Below are positions 1 through 7,864 of a stretch of 11,272 nucleotides of DNA, one piece after another. The notes under the pieces were generated by a model that made no database searches, was not told the DNA's origin, and saw nothing but the letters and a program-made list of their open reading frames with translations. The stretch's first letter is position 1. Every line of letters begins with the position of its first letter. The position numbers were made by a program, and so were the translations under genes. Source of the stretch: Acidobacteriota bacterium (GTDB taxonomy: Bacteria; Acidobacteriota; UBA6911; RPQK01; JAPXNP01); assembly GCA_030614585.1 (NCBI GenBank), contig JAUWTT010000071.1:1-11272 (forward strand). Direction: 5' to 3'.

Positions 1-480
1 CTCTGCCTGACGATGCTGCATCCGCTTTGCCTGGGCCAAACAGCGGATCTGGCAGGAACAACGGTAATCGTGGTTCGGCATGCCGAAAAGATCGACAACA
101 GCGCTGATCCTGACCTGAGTGAAGCTGGGAAGACGAGAGCGGTCCTACTCTCCCGGTTACTGGGAGCAACAGAGGTATCTGCTCTCTTTTCGTCACAGTA
201 CAAGCGAACCCAGCAGACCCTCCTACCTCTGGCCAGGAAGCTGAACCTCGAGATTAGGACAGTTGATGCGTCAATGACGGGAGATCTGGTCCGCCGGATT
301 TCGACCCACTTCCCGGGAAAGACCGTGGTTGTTGCCAGTCATAGCGACCGTGTGACCGAGATCGTCGAAGCTCTCGGCGTAAGGTCTGGTGGATTCCTGG
401 CTGAATCGGCGTATGACAACCTCTTCGTTGTGACTCTGCTGGATAGTTCAACCGCTGATGTCCTTCGGTTGAAGTATTGA
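1..480 (+). CDS. Histidine phosphatase family protein, probably exported, likely 5' partial
   Basis: Small histidine-phosphatase (phosphoglycerate mutase-like, SixA-like size) domain. Numbered from the ATG at 13, the signature VVRHAEK puts the catalytic Arg22-His23 near the N terminus. A second phosphate-pocket Arg65 lies in the KRTQQT segment and the second catalytic His110 in ASHSD, the family order for phosphohistidine chemistry. The reading frame is open to the left edge, and the four codons before the ATG read LCLT. Together with the following LHPLCLGQT this looks like the hydrophobic part of a signal peptide, so the true start is probably outside the window and the mature enzyme periplasmic or secreted. 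From the ATG the product would be 155 aa. The substrate cannot be told: family members act on phosphohistidine proteins, sugar phosphates or other phosphoesters. The usual GHSN around the second His is SHSD here. No partner gene is obvious; the next gene on this strand is 187 bases away. Confidence 0.85.
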   Translation, partial: LCLTMLHPLCLGQTADLAGTTVIVVRHAEKIDNSADPDLSEAGKTRAVLLSRLLGATEVSALFSSQYKRTQQTLLPLARKLNLEIRTVDASMTGDLVRRISTHFPGKTVVVASHSDRVTEIVEALGVRSGGFLAESAYDNLFVVTLLDSSTADVLRLKY

Positions 481-510
481 GGGCGCATGACCTGTGGACA
501 GCAGACCCCT

Positions 511-585
511 GGGAAACCACCTGTCAACCGAGCGAGAAAGCCGTTCCCTTTCTCTTGGTGCCCTTGGTGTCTTGGTGGTTTGCCC
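511..585. repeat. CACCAAG-type interspersed repeat, copy 1, with degenerate inverted arm
   Basis: The right arm (553-585) read on the - strand is a run of CACCAAG-like units. The left arm (511-521) starts GGGAAACCACC and pairs with GGTGGTTT at 574-581, giving a stem of about 8 bp with a long loop; the rest of the left arm is degenerate. It begins 30 bases after the stop of the histidine phosphatase gene, so it could terminate or stabilise that transcript. The same unit occurs at 2561-2641 and 7865-7943. A function is inferred only from position. Confidence 0.6.
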
Positions 586-667
586 CCAACAAACGGGAAG
601 ACAGAGTCATACTCTAACTGTCACCGAAAGAGTGGTATCTTCTGACGTCCAAAGGGGTCACATTTAG

Positions 668-2563
668 TTGGAGAAAAGAGCGGTAGTCGAACAGCAGAAG
701 AATGAACCTGGTTGGATGGCCGTTCTGTCGTGGTCTGTCCTGTCGGTTTATGTATATGTTGTTCTGGAGTGGTTCTTCTTCGCCACCAAACCTTCTTTCA
801 TGTCGTCCATGGGAATCTGGGATCAAGTGGCGGTCGTTACCATCTCCCCCCTGGCACCGGCTTTGATCACTGCAAGTTTGGTCCTCCTACTTCGGATACC
901 CGGCTTAGTCTTCAGAGGGCAGTCGCTCGATCGGTTCCTGGCACGAATCGCCGCACTCATTCCCACCATTGTCATCGCCCTGGCTCTATTCATTCTGATC
1001 GACAATTTCACGTACACCGTATTTGGCTTTGGAGTGGGAACCTCGTCGGAAGATCAGTCGTGGATCTACGTTCTCAGAGCACTATTTCTGCTGATTCTAT
1101 CTTGGGTATGGGTGGTAAAACGCCTCATCCGGGTAGACGCTTCAAAGGCTAAGGCCCGGGCTAGATTGTGTCTCCTACTAATGCTGGTTTCCTTTTCCGT
1201 AGCTGCCTGGCGCTACGCTCCTGGGCTCCCCGAGTCAGTCGGGAATCAAGCAACTCGTACCCATAGCAGACCGGACATTCTTCTGTTCGCAAGCGATGGT
1301 TTGAATGCAGCACATCTGAGCCTCTACGGTTATAAACGTGACACGACTCCCTTTCTAAGAGAGCTGGCCGAAGACGCCCTGGTTTGTGACAACGCCTTTT
1401 CGAACTCGGCCCATACCGGCGCCTCAATCGCTTCGATGCTAACGGGAAAACTGCCCGTCAGTACCCGTCTGGTGTATCCGCCGGACATCCTGCACGGCGA
1501 GGATGTGTACCGCCATCTCCCTGCAGTCCTGAGAAACCTTGGCTATCGAAACGCGGACATCAGCATTCGCTACTACGCCGACGCCCCAGACATGAACATG
1601 CGCAACTCCTTCGATAACGCTAATTCCCGGCGATTTGAAATGGAGTTCCTGGCAGGCGGAGCAAGGGCCTTGTTCGGACAAGAGGTTGCCTATCTTGATG
1701 AGCTGATGATACAGCGCGTCAGGGACAGATTCAGTCACCTCAGGGGGCTGACGCGCATGGGGGATGCTTTCGCCCAAGTGGCGGGAACGGAATCGAAAAT
1801 GGCTCGAGCTGATTCTGAAAGGCTCAAGGAACTGTTTCACTTCATTGACGAATCTCCTGAACCCTACTTCGCACACGTCCATTTGATGGGGACGCACGAG
1901 CCCTTCAGGCCGAACAGAAGGTTTTTTTCAAACGAGCAATCGGCCCCAAACTCGATGGATGCCTACGATGACACCATCCTGGAATTCGATAATCGGGTAA
2001 GAGAGCTCGTCGAGTTTCTGAAAGCCCGCAATCGTTTCGCGAATACGCTACTGATTGTCAACTCCGACCACGGTTTGGGCTTCAGAACTGACGTGCGGCT
2101 TCCCCTTTTCTTCCGTTTCCCTGATGGCGCTCATGGCGGGAAAGTAGCGACAAACACTCAGAATCTGGACATCGCCCCAACGATTCTCGACTACTTGGGA
2201 CTGGAGAACTCCCCATGGATGGAGGGTCACTCACTGCTCGGAACTCATCCTGACACGGTTCGCCCTATTTACAGCGCCTCACGGCCTCCTGGAACGGCGT
2301 TTGCTCGAGGCCCCTTTTGGCAGCTCGACCAAGAGCAGCTCGAAGCCCCCTTTTATTCGCTGGGTGTCGTGACCATGATTCTCTGCAACAGCTGGTTTCG
2401 ATTCGATCTGGGAAAGGGGACTCTCACTTCGGGCCTCGTCCGCGGCCACACACAACCCTGCAGTGAGAAACCATCTCCTGGAATTGACGAGGCTCGGAAC
2501 ATCATAGTCCGCCATCTGGAAGACAACGGCTTCGACACGTCCTCCCTGGCCGACAAGGATTAA
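668..2563 (+). CDS. Membrane-anchored sulfatase/phosphoglycol-transferase-like protein (alkaline phosphatase superfamily)
   Basis: A 631-aa protein with about five hydrophobic helices (near residues 18-38, 55-76, 93-112, 134-150 and 167-181), then a catalytic domain from about 200 outside the membrane. Superfamily marks: RPDILLFASDG (metal-ligand Asp210), the nucleophile region HTGASIASMLTG with Thr250 in place of the Cys or Ser of true sulfatases, the His-rich HVHLMGTHEP (His403, 405, 410), and NSDHG with Asp467-His468. PTILDYLGL follows, as in sulfatases. A Thr nucleophile is typical of phosphoethanolamine and phosphoglycerol transferases (EptA and LtaS types), so transfer or removal of a phospho-group on a lipid or envelope glycan is as likely as sulfate ester cleavage. 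Start: TTG 668 follows an in-frame TAG and has AAAGGGG 10 bases upstream; ATG 716 is the alternative (615 aa) but has no near ribosome site. The TAA stop lies in the repeat at 2561. Confidence 0.85.
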   Translation: MEKRAVVEQQKNEPGWMAVLSWSVLSVYVYVVLEWFFFATKPSFMSSMGIWDQVAVVTISPLAPALITASLVLLLRIPGLVFRGQSLDRFLARIAALIPTIVIALALFILIDNFTYTVFGFGVGTSSEDQSWIYVLRALFLLILSWVWVVKRLIRVDASKAKARARLCLLLMLVSFSVAAWRYAPGLPESVGNQATRTHSRPDILLFASDGLNAAHLSLYGYKRDTTPFLRELAEDALVCDNAFSNSAHTGASIASMLTGKLPVSTRLVYPPDILHGEDVYRHLPAVLRNLGYRNADISIRYYADAPDMNMRNSFDNANSRRFEMEFLAGGARALFGQEVAYLDELMIQRVRDRFSHLRGLTRMGDAFAQVAGTESKMARADSERLKELFHFIDESPEPYFAHVHLMGTHEPFRPNRRFFSNEQSAPNSMDAYDDTILEFDNRVRELVEFLKARNRFANTLLIVNSDHGLGFRTDVRLPLFFRFPDGAHGGKVATNTQNLDIAPTILDYLGLENSPWMEGHSLLGTHPDTVRPIYSASRPPGTAFARGPFWQLDQEQLEAPFYSLGVVTMILCNSWFRFDLGKGTLTSGLVRGHTQPCSEKPSPGIDEARNIIVRHLEDNGFDTSSLADKD

Positions 2564-2641
2564 CCACCAAGGCACCAAGGACACCAAGTATAGATTCCGG
2601 GTTTCTCTGAAGCCCTCTATTCTTCGTGTCCTTGGTGGTTA
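2561..2641. repeat. CACCAAG-type interspersed repeat, copy 2; possible bidirectional terminator
   Basis: The left arm carries three CACCAAG units between 2561 and 2588. The right arm (2622-2641) is their inverted form, and 2561-2572 (TAACCACCAAGG) is the perfect reverse complement of 2630-2641, a 12-bp stem. The element occupies the entire space between the converging sulfatase-like and DUF4340 genes. Its first three bases are the TAA stop of the sulfatase-like gene and it ends two bases before the DUF4340 stop. No T-tract follows on either strand, so intrinsic termination is only a possibility. Confidence 0.7.
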
Positions 2642-2643
2642 GA

Positions 2644-4005
2644 TTAGCTTTCCTTCTTCTTGATCAGGTCTTCCCGGCTGATATGGATCTTGTCAAAAGC
2701 ATCTGAAGAGATGACATAATACCAGTCGGAGAATCTGGCGTTGAGCTCTCCGGCCCGTTTCTTCCCCTCCTCTACCGAGGTCTGCCAGGCATCATGTTTC
2801 TCTTTTCGCTCTTTGTTCTTACGATCGGTATCGGTCCATTCGTCTTCGCTCTTCTGTTCGAAACCGGTATTGGACGGCTTTGGCGGCTCGGGCACAAGAT
2901 CCTGATCGAAGGTTGCGGTAATAAAGAGGTACCGATTCTCACCGGGGCCGCTCTCCTCCGTCCCTTCCGACTCACTGCCGGCAGAGACAGCGTCTCCACT
3001 GCCAAACAGAACTTCACCGAAGCGCAAAATGTATTTGACGCCGTTACTGATCCTAACCTCGAGTTCCCCTTCGTTAGAAAGAAGACTCCCATCACGGGTG
3101 AAGTAATAGCCCTTACCCTGAAGGGATAGAACATTCGCCTGGGTGATCGGAACATCGCCCTCTGTGCGGCGTAACCCGTCAGACAACCCTGCGGGCTTGG
3201 TTCGGACTCCGACGATTCTCAGATCGTCAACTTCCTTGAGAAGCTGGTTCATTTTCGTCATGTCGACTTCTTCTCGGGAGGACATCTTGTTGGCCGACCA
3301 TTTGTCGTCCGCCCTGGTCAGAATAAGAGTGCCTCTCCTATCGACAGTCCTGGTCCGCTCATTGATTGAGTAATCTCTGAGGATCACCTGGGTTGCCTCG
3401 CCGCTCTCGACCTGCAGCAAATCAGGCTCAATCCAATCTGCAAAATTCGTGGAAATATCCATCTCGGTCTTGGCGACATAGACGCGCTTCTGCCCGGGAA
3501 CTCTCACAAACCTGAGATCGCTCCGTTCCGCCAGCTTCCTCCCGAAGATAAGATCCGCGAGAACCTGGTCGTTCTTGTCTTTGATCGTCACGCGTTTCCC
3601 ACGCCCTTTGAGGGTCGTCGCCTCATCAAGGGGGTCAACAACGTCACACGCTTCATAGTCAGCGACGTTACTCGTACGATAGTCATCCTTTATCAGTCCA
3701 ATCATTCCAGCGGCGGTGCGCGCCAACCGATCTTCGCCATCGGCGGGGTAATCGTGATGCGATGGAATGGTCCACCTGCCCTCTTTATAAGTCACTTTGA
3801 AGGGACGAGCAGAGGCGGTTTCTTCATCGAACTCGATCACTTCCAACGTCGTCGCAATATTCGGGTCGGTAAACTCAGGGAAGAATGCCTCTCCGAGATC
3901 GGTAAAGTCATCCGGTGTAACACTCCCGGGTGTCGTCAAGAAAACTGCCAATAAAAGGACCAGGGCGACCACCCCAAACGTAATTGTCTTCCGTGTCTCG
4001 CTCAT
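2644..4005 (-). CDS. DUF4340 domain-containing protein, accessory subunit of Gld-like ABC system
   Basis: A 453-aa protein with one N-terminal membrane helix (about residues 8-26, ITFGVVALVLLLAVFLTTPG) and a large domain expected outside the cytoplasm. The stretch EGRWTIPSHHDYPADGEDRLARTAAG, followed by DVVDPL and the LIFGRKL...RFVRV strands, is the DUF4340 pattern; a second, similar beta-rich half follows (about 200-335). A charged, low-complexity segment rich in Glu, Lys and Ser comes next, then a C-terminal motif with RFSDWYYVISS. The molecular role of DUF4340 is unknown to me; what is established is its repeated occurrence next to GldG/ABC-2 permease genes, as here. The ATG at 4005 has GAGGGC 6 bases upstream and lies 2 bases after the stop of the permease gene, so translational coupling is likely. 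It is the last gene of the operon; the repeat at 2561-2641 follows. Confidence 0.85.
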   Translation of the reverse strand: MSETRKTITFGVVALVLLLAVFLTTPGSVTPDDFTDLGEAFFPEFTDPNIATTLEVIEFDEETASARPFKVTYKEGRWTIPSHHDYPADGEDRLARTAAGMIGLIKDDYRTSNVADYEACDVVDPLDEATTLKGRGKRVTIKDKNDQVLADLIFGRKLAERSDLRFVRVPGQKRVYVAKTEMDISTNFADWIEPDLLQVESGEATQVILRDYSINERTRTVDRRGTLILTRADDKWSANKMSSREEVDMTKMNQLLKEVDDLRIVGVRTKPAGLSDGLRRTEGDVPITQANVLSLQGKGYYFTRDGSLLSNEGELEVRISNGVKYILRFGEVLFGSGDAVSAGSESEGTEESGPGENRYLFITATFDQDLVPEPPKPSNTGFEQKSEDEWTDTDRKNKERKEKHDAWQTSVEEGKKRAGELNARFSDWYYVISSDAFDKIHISREDLIKKKES

Positions 4006-4007
4006 AG

Positions 4008-6713
4008 TTATGCCCTCAGCCTTCGAGCCGCAGCGGCTCCTTCTCTTTCCCTGCGTTGCCGTTTAACAAAGATGAATACCCCCAAAACGAACACAGGTAT
4101 CGGAGGCAGAAGCACAGCAAGGGTCCTTATGGTGTTCTGGATGCCTCGGATCTGCGCTTCCATATTCTCTTTACTGGCGTGAATCTTCGCCTCTTTTTCA
4201 GTTTCGATGTTGGCCTTGAGGACCTCGAACCGACGGCTCTCAGCCTCCTGAAGGTTGCGAGCCATAATCTGTTTTGTTTGTGCGTCCAGATCAGGGCGCT
4301 GCTCCACCTCATTCACCTTCTCATCGAGTCTCCGCTGAGCATCAGCCAATGCAATTTCTGCCTCGCTTTCAGCCAGTTGTTCATCCTCTACTCTCTGCTC
4401 GATGAAGTTGCGAGTCTGCTCTTCTACCCTCGCCAACGTTCGGTGCTTTACTCTCTTATTCCGAAGAGCAATGAAAGATTCGTCGCCAACCAGAATGTCC
4501 ATGCAGTTCAGGAAGAAAGGGATGTTGTCGAACTTGAGATTCCCTACTCCAACCGCCCGAATCTGGAAGAACTGCTCGGAGATGAAATCAAGGTCTGCAG
4601 CAACTATGACGTTGATGGATCCCCTCGCTCCAGATACCTCCGCCTCAGCCCCTTCACCTGATTCCGTGGCTTCGTCATCGTTCGCTTCACCTCCGGGTGC
4701 CCAAACATGCGCCGCCAGCGTATATTCCAGGTCATCTGGACGATGCTGGAGATTCCGGTTCATTTGAACTCCGAAGAAACTCCTCTGAACCATTTGGGGA
4801 TATGCGAACCGTCCCGACACACGGCCGGTCATAAGAAGAGGCTCAAACACATACTTGCTGTCCATTGCCTTGTTGAGTTCCCCGGGGTAAAGAAGAACCA
4901 GTTCCTGCAATTCTGATGTTGCGTTGTGACCCGGGTTAAAAGCCGATTCATTCTCGTTTCCTCGGCCGACGAACACAACTTCAGGTGGAAGACTTGCCAA
5001 ATCGGGATGAGGATTATACGAATCCCAGACAACCCTCCCCGAGTCCCAACTGATTCCCAATTTGGTCATCATTGCCTGGATATCGCCCTTCGGCTGGGGT
5101 GGGGGTCCCTGATTTCCCATCATCGGATTCCGGTTCCCTCCAGCCTGTTCCGACGGTGCCAACCCGATATCGACAACCGGCAAAGGATCTACCAGCAGAA
5201 GCGTGGGCAGGCCAGATTCTATTGCCTGGTAAAGCTGATCCATCTCCGGTTGCGGTAATGAGGAGGGGAGCGCCACGAGAAGGCCGTCCAAATCCTCGGG
5301 CATCTCCGCCGGAGATGATATCTGTACGACCTCGTACTGCTTCCGCAACTCTTCCACGACCGACCAGGAGGGTGAGTTTCTCATCGTCTGGAAGTCCAAA
5401 CCACCAAATACGTTGATCCCAGTCTCAAGAACTCCGACTTTCGCGCGGCTCGTCCTGGCCACAACGCGCATGCTGCGAGCGATCTCATATTCCGCGGACA
5501 GTCCCCTATCCATGAAGGGAATAACTTGTTCCTCCGCACCGCAGGTGATTGCCACACCCAGAAAGACCTCAGAGACTCCAGCTCGAGCACTTCCAAGGTT
5601 CGGGATCGGACGAGGTGTTATGCCAAACTTCTCCCGGGCTTCGCTTGCTTCAGGACTGAACGGCTGGGTTTCCTGAATACGAACTGCCACGGCGCTGCCG
5701 GCTGCCGCGTCAATTTCTTTCAGCGTGTCCAACAGATCTGACCGGGTTTGAACGAACGGCTCAGGCACTTCGGGACTTACAAAAGCCTGAATGAAGACAG
5801 GCCTGTTCGCATCGAGTTCACTGACCAGGCTCTTAGTCTCCCCACTGAGTGAGTGCAACCTCTCCGCAGTCACGTCAAGTCGAACACCAAGTCTGACAAA
5901 AACTGCATTCAAACTGATCACACAAACAATCACTGCTACCGCCCGTACCACCTGGTGCATCCAAGTTGGCCGCCCCTCCAACTCCCGGGGCCAATGCCGT
6001 CGATCCAGGGTCAGCACATTCAGGTAAAGCAGGATGCCCGCAATAGAGGAAAAATAGAACACGCCGGAAAAGCTCACAACGCCACGAGCAAAGTCTTCAA
6101 AGTGGCCGATCACACTCAAGGATCCCAGCCAACCCCCTACCGTCACACCAAAGACCCCGAAAATTGATTCGGTGAACACAAAAACCGAACAGAGGACTGC
6201 ACCCAGGATATAGGCGATCGCAGCATTGGATGTCAGAAGAGACGCCAACATTCCCAGGCTAATCATCGCTCCGCCGATAAACCAGTAGCCAAGATAGTTC
6301 CCCAACATCAGTCCAAGGTCTGGGCTGCCCAACCAAAACAGCACCAGGACATGACTCAGAGACAACAGCAACGCCACCGTATAGATTCCAAGCGTGGAGA
6401 TGTATTTACCCAGAACCACCTCCAGGCTCGTCGCAGGCATCGTAAGAAGAAGTTCGTCTGTCGCCTGTCTTCTCTCCTCCGCCCATACCGACATGGTCAG
6501 TGCCGGTACGAAGAAGAGGAGGAGATAGGGGAATAGATTATTCAGTTGCTCCAGGCTGGCAAGGTTGTTCAGGAAGAAGCGATCCTGCCAAAATGCAGCC
6601 GCTGCACTCATAAAGATGAACAGGGTGATAAACACGTACCCGTTGGGGCTGCTGAAGTATCTCCTGAGATCCCTGTAAACAAGGGCTTTAATAAACTCGG
6701 TATTAATCTTCAT
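4008..6713 (-). CDS. ABC-2 permease (GldF-type) fused to GldG-type extracytoplasmic domain
   Basis: A 901-aa fusion. Residues 1-235 form a six-helix ABC-2 permease opening with LVYRDLRRYFSSPNGYVFIT, as in GldF/NosY-type permeases. A seventh helix (about 256-273) leads into a GldG-type domain starting at DVTAERLHSLS (280-290), the usual first strand of that family. This large soluble domain (to about 750) includes a Gly/Pro/Met-rich stretch near 525-543 and an acidic low-complexity stretch near 674-698. A highly charged, probably coiled-coil segment (about 755-860) precedes a last helix (863-883) and a basic tail. In many bacteria GldF and GldG are separate. Start: the frame extends to 6785, but ATG 6713 has GAGAGG 7 bases and AGGAGA 11 bases upstream and gives the expected permease N terminus. 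It overlaps the ATPase gene by 11 bases. The protein should receive ATP-driven force from that ATPase and work with the DUF4340 protein; cargo unknown. Confidence 0.88.
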   Translation of the reverse strand: MKINTEFIKALVYRDLRRYFSSPNGYVFITLFIFMSAAAAFWQDRFFLNNLASLEQLNNLFPYLLLFFVPALTMSVWAEERRQATDELLLTMPATSLEVVLGKYISTLGIYTVALLLSLSHVLVLFWLGSPDLGLMLGNYLGYWFIGGAMISLGMLASLLTSNAAIAYILGAVLCSVFVFTESIFGVFGVTVGGWLGSLSVIGHFEDFARGVVSFSGVFYFSSIAGILLYLNVLTLDRRHWPRELEGRPTWMHQVVRAVAVIVCVISLNAVFVRLGVRLDVTAERLHSLSGETKSLVSELDANRPVFIQAFVSPEVPEPFVQTRSDLLDTLKEIDAAAGSAVAVRIQETQPFSPEASEAREKFGITPRPIPNLGSARAGVSEVFLGVAITCGAEEQVIPFMDRGLSAEYEIARSMRVVARTSRAKVGVLETGINVFGGLDFQTMRNSPSWSVVEELRKQYEVVQISSPAEMPEDLDGLLVALPSSLPQPEMDQLYQAIESGLPTLLLVDPLPVVDIGLAPSEQAGGNRNPMMGNQGPPPQPKGDIQAMMTKLGISWDSGRVVWDSYNPHPDLASLPPEVVFVGRGNENESAFNPGHNATSELQELVLLYPGELNKAMDSKYVFEPLLMTGRVSGRFAYPQMVQRSFFGVQMNRNLQHRPDDLEYTLAAHVWAPGGEANDDEATESGEGAEAEVSGARGSINVIVAADLDFISEQFFQIRAVGVGNLKFDNIPFFLNCMDILVGDESFIALRNKRVKHRTLARVEEQTRNFIEQRVEDEQLAESEAEIALADAQRRLDEKVNEVEQRPDLDAQTKQIMARNLQEAESRRFEVLKANIETEKEAKIHASKENMEAQIRGIQNTIRTLAVLLPPIPVFVLGVFIFVKRQRREREGAAAARRLRA

Positions 6714-7536
6714 CGCCCTGCCTCTCTCCTGCAATTGATTCTTCCTCGAGCACCTGCTCTGCGGATTCAGCCTCGGGAACCTCACTTAGCCGTCCTGGCG
6801 GCCTACCGTAATTTGTCAGCCGATAAAACGGCTCTTCCAGTGAACCTTTCTCCTTTAAGGCGTCTGGTGTTCCGTCGAATATGAGACGGCCGGCATGGAT
6901 GAGAAGAACGCGATCCGCTGTCGCTTCAACCTCTCGAAGGATATGAGTGGAGATCAGAACGGTCTTTGTCCGCCCCAACTCCCTCAGGTTCTGTCGGAAC
7001 TCACGGATCTGGTTGGGGTCAAGCCCCGCCGTCGGCTCGTCCATTATGAGAACTTCAGGGTCGTGCAGGAGGGCTTGGGCTAAACCAACTCGCTGTCGAT
7101 ATCCCTTGGAGAGCTTCCCAATCGGTTTCTCAAGGACCTCCTCAAGAGCACAGTGTTCAGTCACCCAGTCTATCCTCTGGTTGAGGTAGGATTCCTCGAG
7201 GCCTCGTGCTGAGCCAAAGAAACGAAGCAGTTCACCCGGAGTCATATCCAGATAAAGGGGACCATTCTCCGGCAAGTACCCGAGCTTTTCGGAAGCTCCA
7301 ATCCGTTCTCGCTGAATGTCGAGCCCAGCAATCGAAGCAGTACCTTCGCTTGCAGCCATGAATCCAGTGAGGATCTTCATCGTCGTGGACTTCCCGGCTC
7401 CGTTGGGACCAAGAAATGCCACAATCTGCCCTTCAGGAATTGAAAAGGAGATATCTTCAATTGCCACAAATGAGCCAAAGAACTTACTCAACCCTTTGGA
7501 CTCAATCATCGGGCGAGAAGTTGATTCGTTCATCAT
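6703..7536 (-). CDS. ABC transporter ATP-binding protein (GldA/CcmA-like) of the Gld-like system
   Basis: A complete nucleotide-binding subunit of about 277 aa. Walker A is GPNGAGKST (about 43-51), the Q-loop region is LPENGPLY (about 88-95), the signature LSKGYRQR (about 142-149), Walker B VLIMDEPTAGLD (about 162-173) and the H-loop His is in LISTH (about 198). All catalytic residues are present, so the enzyme should hydrolyse ATP at the inner face of the membrane. A Glu-rich C-terminal tail of about 50 residues follows the core. Start: GTG 7539, ATG 7536 and ATG 7533 are consecutive in-frame codons; AAGGAG at 7542-7547 is 2, 5 and 8 bases from them, so one of the two ATGs is preferred and I give 7536. 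First gene of the operon; its end overlaps the permease start by 11 bases. The family assignment is firm; the gliding-motility name GldA is by homology and does not prove motility. Confidence 0.9.
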   Translation of the reverse strand: MMNESTSRPMIESKGLSKFFGSFVAIEDISFSIPEGQIVAFLGPNGAGKSTTMKILTGFMAASEGTASIAGLDIQRERIGASEKLGYLPENGPLYLDMTPGELLRFFGSARGLEESYLNQRIDWVTEHCALEEVLEKPIGKLSKGYRQRVGLAQALLHDPEVLIMDEPTAGLDPNQIREFRQNLRELGRTKTVLISTHILREVEATADRVLLIHAGRLIFDGTPDALKEKGSLEEPFYRLTNYGRPPGRLSEVPEAESAEQVLEEESIAGERQGDED

Positions 7537-7541
7537 CACCT

Positions 7542-7547
7542 CTCCTT
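7542..7547 (-). promoter_or_regulatory. Ribosome binding site AAGGAG of the ABC ATPase gene
   Basis: A near-consensus Shine-Dalgarno sequence. It decides between three consecutive start codons: it is too close to the GTG at 7539 and well spaced from the ATGs at 7536 and 7533. Confidence 0.7.
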
Positions 7548-7808
7548 AGAAACCACCTAAATCACTTTAGGATGCGTATACCATGTCAATCTAAAGTCGT
7601 CGTTACTGGTCACAACAGAAGAGCGCCCAGGAGGACACCCATTTAGTGACCCGAGACAGTTTAACGAATCTTGAAATCGAAAGCTCAGCCAAGATGGTTC
7701 TCAACTTCCTTTCCAAGACCACTTCACTTTGCTAAGCCGGCCAAGTCCACCGTTCTTCATTCCCCCAGAATTGGCCGACTCTCTAATTATATGTCATTGT
7801 ACGAATCC

Positions 7809-7839
7809 GAACTTCAAACGGTTTCCTAATTTGAAGTTC
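7809..7839. repeat. Perfect 10-bp inverted repeat (GAACTTCAAA / TTTGAAGTTC)
   Basis: GAACTTCAAA at 7809-7818 and its exact reverse complement at 7830-7839 are separated by 11 bases. It could be a hairpin or a binding site for a dimeric regulator. It sits 17 bases upstream of a TATAAT on the - strand, around the -35 position expected for a promoter of the ABC operon. The right arm contains GAAGTTC, the unit of the tandem array at 8172-8220, so it could instead be a relic of that repeat. Confidence 0.55.
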
Positions 7840-7864
7840 TAGACACCTCAACCCCGATAATACA

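Larger units (their letters stand above)
7540..7864. other. Gene-free leader region upstream of the ABC operon
   Basis: I see no convincing gene in this stretch. It should hold the promoter of the leftward ABC operon. A perfect TTGACA hexamer on the - strand (7584-7589) lies about 48 bases from the start codon but has no good -10 at 16-18 bases. A perfect TATAAT on the - strand (7786-7791) lies in an AT-rich patch but has only weak -35 candidates. Neither is a complete sigma-70 promoter. The inverted repeat at 7809-7839 is just upstream of the TATAAT. Confidence 0.4.

Noticed and set aside
632..640. TGGTATCTT as an extended -10 promoter for the sulfatase-like gene
   Set aside because: The match is partial and there is no -35 at a proper distance; too weak to list.
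4056..4661. Open frame of 201 codons on the + strand
   Set aside because: It is antisense to the C-terminal part of the permease-GldG fusion, whose coiled coil and membrane helix are convincing.
6714..6785. Extended N terminus of the permease fusion
   Set aside because: The extra 24 residues are basic and polar, lie inside the ATPase coding sequence and have no homology to permease N termini, while ATG 6713 has a good ribosome site.
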